From JACDDK01 sp038198445 (GTDB taxonomy: Bacteria; Actinomycetota; Rubrobacteria; Rubrobacterales; Rubrobacteraceae): DNA of 33,973 bases. The notes under the pieces were generated by a model that saw only the letters and a program-made list of their open reading frames with translations, made no database searches and was not told the origin of the DNA. The translations under genes and the position numbers were made by a program. Each line of letters opens with the position of its first letter. The first letter of the stretch is position 1. The stretch is taken from NCBI GenBank assembly GCA_038198445.1, contig JBBPZZ010000064.1, positions 1 through 33,973 on the forward strand, written 5' to 3'. Of the stretch, positions 23,338 to 30,550 are shown piece by piece.

Positions 23338-24783
23338 ATGGAATCCATACCCAGCGCAAGTTACAGCATGACTTTGCGGGTCGAGTTCCCGCACCGGGCG
23401 GGTTTGCTCGGCAAGATCCTGACATCCGTTGGAGAGGCGGGCGGGATGGTCGGAGCTGTTGACATAGTCAGGATGGGCCAGGAGATGTCCATACGCGACA
23501 TAACCGTCAACGCCCGCGACTCCGAGCACGGCCAGCAGATCGTCCATACCGTTGAGGAGATGCCCGAGGTCCGGGTCGTGAATATCTCCGACCGCACCTT
23601 CCTGATGCACATCGGCGGCAAGATCGAAGTCAACTCCAAGATGCCGATCCGTACCCGCGACGACCTCTCGATGGTCTACACGCCGGGCGTCGCGAGAGTC
23701 TGCCGCGCCATCGCCCAGGAACCGGAACGCGCCTTCAACCTGACTATCAAGCGCAATACCGTCGCAGTAGTCTCCGATGGGACGGCGGTCCTGGGGCTGG
23801 GAGACATCGGACCCGAGGCAGCGATGCCGGTCATGGAGGGTAAGGCGGCTCTCTTCAAAGAGTTCGCCAACGTCGACGCCTTCCCGATCTGCCTGGACAC
23901 CAAGGACACAGATGAAATCGTCGAAACAGTCAGGCGCATAGCCCCGGCGTTCGGCGGCATCAACCTGGAGGACATCTCGGCGCCGCGATGCTTCGAGATC
24001 GAAGAACGTCTCAAGGAGGACCTGGACATCCCGGTCTTCCACGACGACCAGCACGGCACGGCGGTCGTTGTGCTCGCCGCGCTCATCAACGCCATGAAGA
24101 TAACGGGCAAGAAGATCGAAGACCTCAGGATAGTGGTCAACGGTGTCGGCGCGTCGGGGGTGGCGTGCGCCAAGATCATGATGTCCGCGGGCGCGACGCA
24201 CCTCGTCGGGTGCGATTCGAAGGGCGTCGTCCATATGGAGCGCGGAGGACTAAACCCGTCGAAGCAATGGTTCGCCGAGCACACGAACCCCGAAGGACGC
24301 ACCGGAGACCTCTCCGACGCGGTCGAAGGGGCGGATCTGTTCCTCGGGCTCTCCGCGCCAAACGTCCTCTCGGTCGATGACCTGAAGAACATGAACGACG
24401 ACCCAATAATCTTCGCCATGGCGAACCCCGACCCCGAGATACGCCCCGAGGAGGCTTACGGGCACGCCAGGATCATCGCCACGGGAAGGAGCGATTATCC
24501 GAACCAGATCAACAACGTACTCTGCTTCCCCGGCATTTTCAGGGGCGCCCTGGACGTGCGCGCCCGCGAGATAGACGAGAACATGAAGCTCGCCGCCGCC
24601 GAGGCGATAGCGAGCGTGATCCCGGACAACGAGATCTCCGAGGACTACATCATCCCGAGCGTCTTCGACGAGCGCGTCGCCCCAGCCGTGGCCGAAACCG
24701 TTGCAGAAGCCGCCAAGGAGAGCGGCATGGCCCGGCGTATCCAGGAACGGTCTGAGACGGACCTCTCGGCAACCTCGTTCTAA
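23338..24783 (+). CDS. NAD-dependent malic enzyme with N-terminal ACT domain
   Basis: 481 aa from ATG 23338, preceded by GAGAGGGG. An ACT domain fills about residues 8-85 (LRVEFPHRAGLLGKILTSVGEAGG). The malic enzyme core shows Y114 (SMVYTPGVARVC), K169 (VMEGKAALFKEF), the metal ligands E211-D212 and D236-D237 (FHDDQHGTAVV), and the nucleotide fold VVNGVGASGVACAKI (266-280). It decarboxylates malate to pyruvate. The ACT domain suggests control by an amino acid or similar small ligand. NAD rather than NADP use is likely from the family but not proven here. Confidence 0.93.
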   Translation: MESIPSASYSMTLRVEFPHRAGLLGKILTSVGEAGGMVGAVDIVRMGQEMSIRDITVNARDSEHGQQIVHTVEEMPEVRVVNISDRTFLMHIGGKIEVNSKMPIRTRDDLSMVYTPGVARVCRAIAQEPERAFNLTIKRNTVAVVSDGTAVLGLGDIGPEAAMPVMEGKAALFKEFANVDAFPICLDTKDTDEIVETVRRIAPAFGGINLEDISAPRCFEIEERLKEDLDIPVFHDDQHGTAVVVLAALINAMKITGKKIEDLRIVVNGVGASGVACAKIMMSAGATHLVGCDSKGVVHMERGGLNPSKQWFAEHTNPEGRTGDLSDAVEGADLFLGLSAPNVLSVDDLKNMNDDPIIFAMANPDPEIRPEEAYGHARIIATGRSDYPNQINNVLCFPGIFRGALDVRAREIDENMKLAAAEAIASVIPDNEISEDYIIPSVFDERVAPAVAETVAEAAKESGMARRIQERSETDLSATSF

Positions 24784-24798
24784 GTCTCCGCTTCAACT

Positions 24799-24889
24799 AA
24801 CCCAAGGTACGAAGTACGCTTTAGGGTTGGTCGCTCTGAGGTTGTCCTGGTGGTCCTTCGAGATCGGTGCCGTGGAGAGTCTCTCGAAG
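24799..24889. other. Two hairpins between convergent genes
   Basis: AACCC (24799-24803) pairs with GGGTT (24824-24828), with a nested GTAC/GTAC around GAA. Further on, CTTCGAGA (24856-24863) pairs perfectly with TCTCGAAG (24882-24889). They lie between the ends of the malic enzyme and TMEM175-type genes and may act in transcription termination or 3' end protection. There is no T-run. Confidence 0.35.
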
Positions 24890-24942
24890 CCCGATGGGGA
24901 GCTCTGAGACGTCCGCCGCGTATTGGCGCCACACGCCACAGG

Positions 24943-25719
24943 TCATGGCTCTTCTCTTTGTTCAGGCTCCAGGCTTCCCTCGCCGTTGGCCGTGCCGTGG
25001 TCGCCCGGCTCCCTCGGCATACGGCGCGAGCTCATGGCGAAGCCGTTAACGGTCTGCAGCGGCCCGATCAGCAGGTAGACCAATCCTGCCCAGGAGATCC
25101 ACTCCTCCCTGCCGAGTACGGCGATGCCTACAGAGGCCAGTCCGACCGCCCCGTTCAACAGGAAACTCTGAATCTGCTTGCGCGTCACCAACAACTCAAG
25201 CGCGTCGAGCCCTAGCGCGTCGCGCAACGCGTAGGCCCGCAGGTAAAGCAGTACGAACACTAGTTGGACGGCGATAAATCCGACCCCGTAGATAATGAAC
25301 AGGAGCGGTCCCTGGGAGGGATCGATCATGTCGGCCGCCCTGCCGAAGCCGAGTAGTTGATCCACGAACACTGTGAAGAGGAACTTCAGGGGGTACACGA
25401 ACAGGAGCACGATGAAAAGCAACGCCGAGGTCAGCCACACGGTCGTGGCGTCTCTCAAACCGTAGCGCCTGAAGAACTTGTAGTGATCGTACCAGACCGA
25501 CATCAGCAGGGCGAAACAGATCCCAAACGCGAGGAAGCCTCTCATCGTATCGAGGAGTTCATCGAAGGTGTTTGGCACCTCCAGGGACACCACGAGAAGA
25601 GTGACGGCGAAGGCGAAGACGGCGTCTGCGAAACCCTCCATGCGCCAGACTTCCTCCCCGCGCCACCGGAAGCCGTCGCCTCCCTCGCCTACCTGCCTTC
25701 TTACCAATCCTTCGCGCAC
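24943..25719 (-). CDS. TMEM175/DUF1211-family integral membrane protein
   Basis: About 258 aa from GTG 25719, chosen because AAAGGAG lies a few bases upstream; the frame runs on to 25836 without homology. The first membrane helix begins RMEGFADAVFAFAVTLLVVSLEVP, which matches the RxxxFSD signature of TMEM175-type potassium channels, except that Ser is Ala here. About six hydrophobic segments follow, with basic and acidic C-terminal residues. Prokaryotic members form tetrameric potassium-permeable channels in the cell membrane. Whether this protein conducts potassium is inferred from family only. Confidence 0.85.
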   Translation of the reverse strand: MREGLVRRQVGEGGDGFRWRGEEVWRMEGFADAVFAFAVTLLVVSLEVPNTFDELLDTMRGFLAFGICFALLMSVWYDHYKFFRRYGLRDATTVWLTSALLFIVLLFVYPLKFLFTVFVDQLLGFGRAADMIDPSQGPLLFIIYGVGFIAVQLVFVLLYLRAYALRDALGLDALELLVTRKQIQSFLLNGAVGLASVGIAVLGREEWISWAGLVYLLIGPLQTVNGFAMSSRRMPREPGDHGTANGEGSLEPEQREEP

Positions 25720-25845
25720 CGCTCTCCTTTTACCCACGCTCGCCAATTCGCCATTTCCGGCACCACATGGTAGCCATGATAACGGAGCGATGACGGAGAG
25801 TGCATCCTTGTGGTTGAAATGGACGCCAAGGTCCACCTCACGCCG

Positions 25846-25874
25846 TTGGATTTATCCGGCGTCAGGCATAAAAT
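25846..25874 (+). promoter_or_regulatory. Promoter of the ferredoxin-like gene, leaderless spacing
   Basis: TTGGAT (25846-25851), a 17-base spacer, then TAAAAT (25869-25874). Six bases then lead to the ATG at 25881. This is the best complete example of the spacing seen at several genes in the window. Confidence 0.6.
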
Positions 25875-25880
25875 GTGATC

Positions 25881-26150
25881 ATGACGACGCTTCGCCAGAT
25901 CTTTGTCTGCGCCACGCCGGGAGAGGGCCGTTGTGGCGACAAGGGAGGTAACGAACTGCTAGAGACGTTTCGCGAGGAGGTTCAGCGTCTTGGACTATCC
26001 CCGGCAGCCGTCCTCCGCAACGTCTGTACCCGCCGCCACGAGGAAGGCCCGGTCGTCTTTATCTACCCGGATGACGTGTGGTACACAAACGTAACCCTCG
26101 AAGATGCGCCCGGTATCGTCGAGCGGCATCTAACGCGCGAGCGCGTCTAA
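25881..26150 (+). CDS. Thioredoxin-like [2Fe-2S] ferredoxin with Cys-to-His ligand change
   Basis: 89 aa from ATG 25881; a GTG at 25875 is possible but falls inside the short gap after the -10 box. The fold follows thioredoxin-like ferredoxins: IFVCATPGEGRCGDKGG with C10 and C18, then VCTRRHEEGPVVFIYPDDVWYTNV. In the family this second block usually reads CxxxCxxGP, giving Cys ligands three and four. Here C49 is kept and the fourth is H53. The result would be a 3Cys:1His set, if the cluster is bound. No partner gene is adjacent in the same direction. Its end overlaps the convergent NDH-2 gene by four bases. An electron-transfer role is inferred. Confidence 0.75.
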   Translation: MTTLRQIFVCATPGEGRCGDKGGNELLETFREEVQRLGLSPAAVLRNVCTRRHEEGPVVFIYPDDVWYTNVTLEDAPGIVERHLTRERV

Positions 26151-27424
26151 CTCGCCGCCAGACCCTGGCTCTCCCTGGCTCCGAAGCCTACACGGCCGAG
26201 TGCGCGCTCCATTGCCCAGTCGGCGCCGGTCAGGATGCGGCCCCGGCGGCTCTTCAGGTAGTACAGCAGAATGCTCCGGTAGAGAGCCTGCGCCGGCGGG
26301 CCGCTGAACCTGGCGCCCATCGTCTCGGCTATCGCGCGCTCGGGGCCGAGGCCGACCACGTATCCCCGGTTGAAGAAGTCAAAGGGTGGACGCCTTCCGG
26401 AGCCACCCAGCCCGCGCCCGAGATCCCGCGCAACCCACGGCCCCTGCTGTACCGCGAGTGAGGCTGTGGGGAACAAGTACCCGTGACGAGGATCTTCGTA
26501 CAAGCTCGAATCGCCAAGCGCGTAGACTTCTGGATGCTCTGGGAGAGTGAGGTATTCGTCCACTTCGATCCTGCCAGCGGCGTCCTTTTTGCCGGGCAGT
26601 TGGGCTATTAGTGGCGAGGCTTTTATGCCCGTAGTCCAGACTCGGATTTGCGCCGGAAGCCATTCCCCCGCTGCCTGGACGCCTTCGCCGGAATCTGTCT
26701 CGGCCGGGGTGTTCAATCGCACTTCGACTCCCAGGCGGGGTAACTGATCCATGGCAACATCGTGAAAGTATGGATCCAACCATCCCAACAGCCGGTTCGT
26801 GGCTTCCAGAAGCACCACTCGGGTACGGATCGTCAGCGCGCGTGATGAGCGGCGCTTCAGGTAATCGAAGAGGACGGAGATCTCCGAGGCGAGCTCTACC
26901 CCCGTCGCGCCTCCACCGACTATGGCGACCGTGAGAGTCTCTGAAGTCGTGTCGCCGCGTCCGCGGTCGAAGGCCGACAACCACGCCTTATTTAGCATCC
27001 CGCGCAGCCGCAGCGCGTCGTCGAGCGTCCCGAAAGTAAGAAAGTTCTGGTCCAGACCTCCTGGAGGCCTGGCCGCGCTGCTTCCGGCGGCCAGCACCAG
27101 GTGCTCGTAGCCGACTCTCCCGGATGAGGTTTCGAGAGCCCTGTCCTCCAGATCTACGCCCGTAACATCGGCTTGCAGGAAGGCGCAGCGGTCTCTGATG
27201 ATTGGCGCGATGGGGGAGCGGACGCTATCCGGGTGAAGGCGTCCGACGGCGACCTCGTGGATAAGCGGGGCGAACGTGTAGGTTTCGTCGTGGTCGATCA
27301 GCAGCGTCTCGCCGGGACGCCGCAGCGCATGGGGGAGGTTCCGTATCAGTGAGGCTCCGGCGAATCCCGCCCCCACCACTACAAGCCGGGCGCCGCGTTG
27401 AATCGGTCTCCTCCGGTTGTGCAT
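26147..27424 (-). CDS. Type II NADH dehydrogenase-like FAD oxidoreductase (second copy)
   Basis: 425 aa from ATG 27424. LVVVGAGFAGASL (14-26) binds FAD; VAIVGGGATGVELASE (167-182) is the pyridine nucleotide motif; VYALGDSS is the second FAD contact. LLYYLKSRRGRILTG near the C-terminus fits the amphipathic membrane-binding helix of NDH-2. It is only distantly similar to the NDH-2 at 9625-11001 (for example GAGFAG against GGGFAG and a different C-terminus), so the two are not a recent duplication. It presumably oxidises NADH with a quinone. It is divergent from the CxxC protein gene, with a palindromic operator candidate between them. Confidence 0.9.
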   Translation of the reverse strand: MHNRRRPIQRGARLVVVGAGFAGASLIRNLPHALRRPGETLLIDHDETYTFAPLIHEVAVGRLHPDSVRSPIAPIIRDRCAFLQADVTGVDLEDRALETSSGRVGYEHLVLAAGSSAARPPGGLDQNFLTFGTLDDALRLRGMLNKAWLSAFDRGRGDTTSETLTVAIVGGGATGVELASEISVLFDYLKRRSSRALTIRTRVVLLEATNRLLGWLDPYFHDVAMDQLPRLGVEVRLNTPAETDSGEGVQAAGEWLPAQIRVWTTGIKASPLIAQLPGKKDAAGRIEVDEYLTLPEHPEVYALGDSSLYEDPRHGYLFPTASLAVQQGPWVARDLGRGLGGSGRRPPFDFFNRGYVVGLGPERAIAETMGARFSGPPAQALYRSILLYYLKSRRGRILTGADWAMERALGRVGFGARESQGLAAS

Positions 27425-27500
27425 GCGGGGCGTCCTCTCCGAGACTGGCGCGGATTTCTTGTGAGTATATAGTCGCCGGAGAGGTTCTTTAGCGCGAGGC

Positions 27501-27529
27501 TTTACAAAATGTGTAACTGTCCGTAGACT
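27501..27529 (+). promoter_or_regulatory. Strong promoter candidate upstream of the CxxC protein
   Basis: TTTACA (27501-27506), a 17-base spacer, and TAGACT (27524-27529). This is among the best -35/-10 pairs in the window. The -10 is buried in the palindrome at 27516-27540. The 5' leader of the gene at 27623 would be roughly 85 bases. Confidence 0.55.
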
Positions 27530-27540
27530 CTACGGACAGT
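27516..27540. promoter_or_regulatory. 25-bp perfect palindrome, operator candidate
   Basis: ACTGTCCGTAGA (27516-27527), one central C, then the exact reverse complement TCTACGGACAGT (27529-27540). It covers the -10 region of the promoter above and lies in the 198-base gap between divergent genes. This placement is typical of a repressor site. As RNA it would fold into a 12-bp stem with almost no loop, so a DNA-level role is more likely. The regulator is unknown and not in the window. Confidence 0.6.
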
Positions 27541-27622
27541 CTGCGGTGAGAGCCGCGGACCATAGGGGTTGTTTAGGACAATTTGGGAATGACTCGTCTC
27601 ACGAGGCTAGAAAGGGGCCGTA

Positions 27623-27949
27623 GTGGCGAAGGAGGGAGTAGAGACCCAGGACATCATGCCTGGGCTCATCGTAAGGCACACCAACCGCCGGCTTGGGAAT
27701 TTGGAACCATGCGAGGCTTGCGAGCGGTTGATCTCAGGAGGGATATCTTTTTCGGAGTTCGTGGATCAGGTCGGAGAAGGCTACCGGGAGCTTCTCGACT
27801 TCATGTTGGACAATGACCTGCATCCCGGCCGTCCAGAAGAAGTCCTCTTCTGCATAGACTGTAAGGCGGACCTCTACGAGCGCGCCATCCTGCGCTCTCA
27901 ACTCCAGTATCTCTACGACCGCCACCGGCGGACCCAGGAGGTTGGATAG
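27623..27949 (+). CDS. Hypothetical protein with two CxxC motifs, 108 aa
   Basis: GTG start at 27623 with AAAGGGG six bases upstream. Family not recognised. The pairs CEAC (about residues 30-33) and CIDC (about 76-79) could together bind one zinc ion or an iron-sulfur cluster. The segment between them is acidic and helical (FSEFVDQVGEGYRELLDFMLDNDL), and the C-terminus is a charged helix (ERAILRSQLQYLYDRHRRTQ). No signal peptide is seen. The promoter with its palindromic site suggests tight regulation. Function is unknown. Confidence 0.7.
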   Translation: MAKEGVETQDIMPGLIVRHTNRRLGNLEPCEACERLISGGISFSEFVDQVGEGYRELLDFMLDNDLHPGRPEEVLFCIDCKADLYERAILRSQLQYLYDRHRRTQEVG

Positions 27950-28046
27950 ATTGATGCTTGACTCATCCGGTTAGGGGGACGCCAAACGGGTAGAATCTTC
28001 CGCGAGTCCGGCACTTCCGGGCGAACACGCTCTAGTACAGGGAGAG

Positions 28047-28274
28047 ATGTCCATGAACGACGAGACGCAGAAGCGGTTGATCACGATCCTTTCAAGCGGG
28101 ATCGCCTACGTTCTGGCGGGCAGGCTGGCCGACAGGTTCATAAAAGAGCCCGAGGTCCGCGGCATCCGGGACGACGTGAAGGAAGCTGTGCTCAAGGCGG
28201 GGTTCTCCCTGGTCTCGACGGTCATTGCGTCTTTCATCATCCGGCGGGTCGTCAGCAGCCGCTGGGGATCATGA
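28047..28274 (+). CDS. Small hypothetical protein, 75 aa
   Basis: ATG 28047 with GGGAGAG just upstream; a second ATG is at 28053. Family not recognised. Two mildly hydrophobic segments (LITILSSGIAYVLAGRLADRF and AGFSLVSTVIASFIIRRVVSS) flank a charged middle (IKEPEVRGIRDDVKEAV). The pattern suggests a small membrane-associated protein. A hairpin follows the stop codon. Confidence 0.6.
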   Translation: MSMNDETQKRLITILSSGIAYVLAGRLADRFIKEPEVRGIRDDVKEAVLKAGFSLVSTVIASFIIRRVVSSRWGS

Positions 28275-28284
28275 GGGTGATACA

Positions 28285-28305
28285 CCGGCTTCTCGTTTAA
28301 GCCGG
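28285..28305 (+). terminator. Hairpin after the 75-aa gene
   Basis: CCGGCTT (28285-28291) pairs perfectly with AAGCCGG (28299-28305) across a seven-base loop, ten bases after the stop. It has no T-run, so it is only a possible terminator. Confidence 0.4.
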
Positions 28306-28410
28306 CCAATACTATAGGGGGGAGGGAAACCTGTCGCGTTTTCGGCGCCTGTGATTTGGTGGGCCTGATCTAGCCGCGCCCCGGCGCGTGTTGCCAAAGC
28401 GGCGGTGGGT

Positions 28411-28416
28411 TATTAT
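28411..28416 (+). promoter_or_regulatory. -10 box of the alpha/beta hydrolase gene, leaderless spacing
   Basis: TATTAT ends six bases before the ATG at 28423. No good -35 was found. The spacing equals that at 8864, 20695, 22747 and 25869. Confidence 0.4.
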
Positions 28417-28422
28417 TGGGTC

Positions 28423-29874
28423 ATGAGCATAGTTTTGATAATTGTATTGTTACTGGTGGCCGTTATCGTGGCGGCTTCGGTGGCGCTCGGGCGGACAGCT
28501 TACGAGGTGGACAGCGCTCGCGACACCGAATACGTGGAGCTGGAAGGCAGTTGGATCCGTTACGACATCATAGGTGGCGGGCCGCCGGTCGTGCTGGTTC
28601 ACGGATGGCTCTCCTCGTCGCGGGTCTGGGAGCAACTCGCGGGCCGTCTGGCCCAGCGGTTCACTGTATATACGCTCGACTTGAGCGGGTTCGGCGAGTC
28701 TGATAAACCGCTTTCCGGTTATGGGGTTCGCAACGGAAGCCGCCTCTTGTACGCGTTCTGCGCGCAGTTTGGGCTGACCCGCGCCAGTATAATCGGGCAC
28801 GACATCGGCGGTGCCATGGCCGTCAAGCTCGCCGCCGACCATCCCGACATCGCTGGCCGTCTCATATTGGTCGCGACTCCAGCTAACGAGGAGCAGATAG
28901 ACCTTCCCACGGCCTTGTGGTTGGCGACCATCCCCGTTCTTGGTCCCATCTTCTATTTCCTCGGGCGTGTGTTCAGGCCGCTGCGCTCTCTATGGATGCG
29001 GCCGTTCGTGCTGGACTCCAATGACCTGACGGACGATGTTATAGATGATGCCGCCATGTCTACCCCCGCGGCCGCCACAAAGAGTCTCGCGGTTACGCGG
29101 CGCGAGATCGCCGGTGGCCGGCTCGCCCGGCAAACCCGGATGATAAAGGTGCCCATCCTTATAATCGCCGGCGAGGAAGATCAGATAGTGGATCCACAGG
29201 CCGTAAGCGCCTGGACTCGCGGCGCGGACCAGGCCGAGGTCGTCCTGATGAACGACTGCGGTCACATGCCGATGCTGGAGCGAACCTCCGAGTTCAACGC
29301 TCAGGTGCTGGCCTTCCTGACGGGCGACGCGCGGTACCTGGATTACGTCGAGAAAACTCGTGAAGACGAAGACGGCCTGGACGAGGACCTCGATCAAGAC
29401 GACCATTTGGACTCCACCGGAGAGGACGAAGAATGGTCTTCAGAGCCAACCGAGGCCCGTGGCGGCTCCGCGCCGCTTGAGACCTTCGACAAGCCCTCCG
29501 AGGAACCTCCGGTTGAGCGGGAAGCCGGAGAGGGGAGATCCAGGCGCCAGGTAGGGCGGGTAGAGCCGCGTGAGTCTCGACCCGGTGTTACCCGTAAAGT
29601 AGGTGGTCGTTACCCGGCCAGAGATCGTGGCTCCTCGTCAGGATCCAACGTATCCGACAACGGTGTCGAAGGCGCCCCTGCACCGCGCTCGGAGCGCCCG
29701 GACTTTTTCGAGCGTGAGCCGCTCGGCGGCGGTAAGGGAGATATTCCAGACGTTCCGGAAGACCTGTTTAACTGGTCCGGAACGCGGCGCGAGCCCCGTT
29801 CGAAAGAACGAACTGCCGAGGATCGCGATAGCCACGAGACTCCTGGAGATCCTGAAGACTCGCGTTATCCCTAG
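28423..29874 (+). CDS. Membrane-anchored alpha/beta hydrolase with Asp nucleophile and long charged tail
   Basis: 483 aa from ATG 28423. An N-terminal membrane anchor (MSIVLIIVLLLVAVIVAASVAL) precedes a hydrolase domain of about 50-305. HGWLSSSRVW forms the oxyanion region. GHDIGG puts Asp127 at the nucleophile position, as in epoxide hydrolases and haloalkane dehalogenases rather than Ser esterases. D253 and H281 (CGHMPMLE) complete the triad. From about residue 310 onward the protein is low-complexity, first strongly acidic, then rich in Arg, Ser, Pro and Gly, and probably disordered. That tail of some 170 residues is unusual for the family. The substrate is unknown. The start follows a -10 box by six bases. 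Confidence 0.85.
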   Translation: MSIVLIIVLLLVAVIVAASVALGRTAYEVDSARDTEYVELEGSWIRYDIIGGGPPVVLVHGWLSSSRVWEQLAGRLAQRFTVYTLDLSGFGESDKPLSGYGVRNGSRLLYAFCAQFGLTRASIIGHDIGGAMAVKLAADHPDIAGRLILVATPANEEQIDLPTALWLATIPVLGPIFYFLGRVFRPLRSLWMRPFVLDSNDLTDDVIDDAAMSTPAAATKSLAVTRREIAGGRLARQTRMIKVPILIIAGEEDQIVDPQAVSAWTRGADQAEVVLMNDCGHMPMLERTSEFNAQVLAFLTGDARYLDYVEKTREDEDGLDEDLDQDDHLDSTGEDEEWSSEPTEARGGSAPLETFDKPSEEPPVEREAGEGRSRRQVGRVEPRESRPGVTRKVGGRYPARDRGSSSGSNVSDNGVEGAPAPRSERPDFFEREPLGGGKGDIPDVPEDLFNWSGTRREPRSKERTAEDRDSHETPGDPEDSRYP

Positions 29875-29889
29875 CAAGGCCCTGCTCCG

Positions 29890-30504
29890 CTAAAGTTCCT
29901 TTCTTAAATAAAGCCAGTCTCTGATATCTAGAAAGTATTTGGTGAGAAAAGATCGTTGCCGGGAAACCTCGAGGTAGGCCTCGTCCTCGTAGAGCCTGAG
30001 CGCGGGCAGGTTGTTGCCGCTGACGTGGAGTCCGACGGTCTTCTTCCCCGCTTCCCGGCCCAGGTCCTCCGATGCCGCGAGCAAGCTCCGAGCGATTCCC
30101 TGTTTACGGTACTTCGGCGCGACTACGAGGCGCTCCACGTATGCCTCCGAAGAACTGGGGGCATAGCGTGGATAAGAGAGCAAGGTCGTCGCCCAAACGG
30201 TTCGGTAGAAGCCCAGGTTATTGTTCAGAGTTTGCCACAGGCCGCGCGCCAGTATGTCTTCCCTGGAGTCCGCCGTGCGGACACCGACACTGGCGACGAC
30301 CTCCGAACCCCAGTCGACTATCAGGGACTGCACGCCGCCGGAGGCGTGCTCTAGTTGGATCCACTTCTCCATTATCTTGACCGAGTGATCCATGCGTTTC
30401 CCGAAGATGGGCCGGAACTTGTCCAGAAAACCCTCCACCACAAGGGTTGCGACGTCCGCGTCATCCTCCGGCTCGGCGGTGCGTATGGTGAACTGTTCGG
30501 TCAT
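29890..30504 (-). CDS. GNAT-family N-acetyltransferase
   Basis: 204 aa from ATG 30504. The acetyl-CoA-binding core is VERLVVAPKYRKQGIARSLLAASEDLGREAG (motif A with Q/RxxGxA), followed by VGLHVSGNNLPALRLYEDEAYLEVSRQ (motif B with the Asn and Tyr positions). The N-terminal part (IRTAEPEDDADVATLVVEGF) is the typical first strand and helix. The substrate is unknown; N-terminal peptide or small-amine acetylation is possible. It is divergent from the DUF2254 gene. Confidence 0.9.
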   Translation of the reverse strand: MTEQFTIRTAEPEDDADVATLVVEGFLDKFRPIFGKRMDHSVKIMEKWIQLEHASGGVQSLIVDWGSEVVASVGVRTADSREDILARGLWQTLNNNLGFYRTVWATTLLSYPRYAPSSSEAYVERLVVAPKYRKQGIARSLLAASEDLGREAGKKTVGLHVSGNNLPALRLYEDEAYLEVSRQRSFLTKYFLDIRDWLYLRKEL

Positions 30505-30520
30505 GTTTATTCCATCCTAT

Positions 30521-30541
30521 CAGACCGTGGTCTGCTAGACT
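30521..30541. promoter_or_regulatory. Short dyad and -10 box between divergent genes
   Basis: CAGACC (30521-30526), GT, GGTCTG (30529-30534) form a perfect dyad. TAGACT (30536-30541) follows directly and could serve as the -10 of the DUF2254 gene. The minus-strand extended -10 (TGATAGGAT) of the acetyltransferase gene overlaps the left side. Confidence 0.35.
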
Positions 30542-30550
30542 GTGCCTGGC

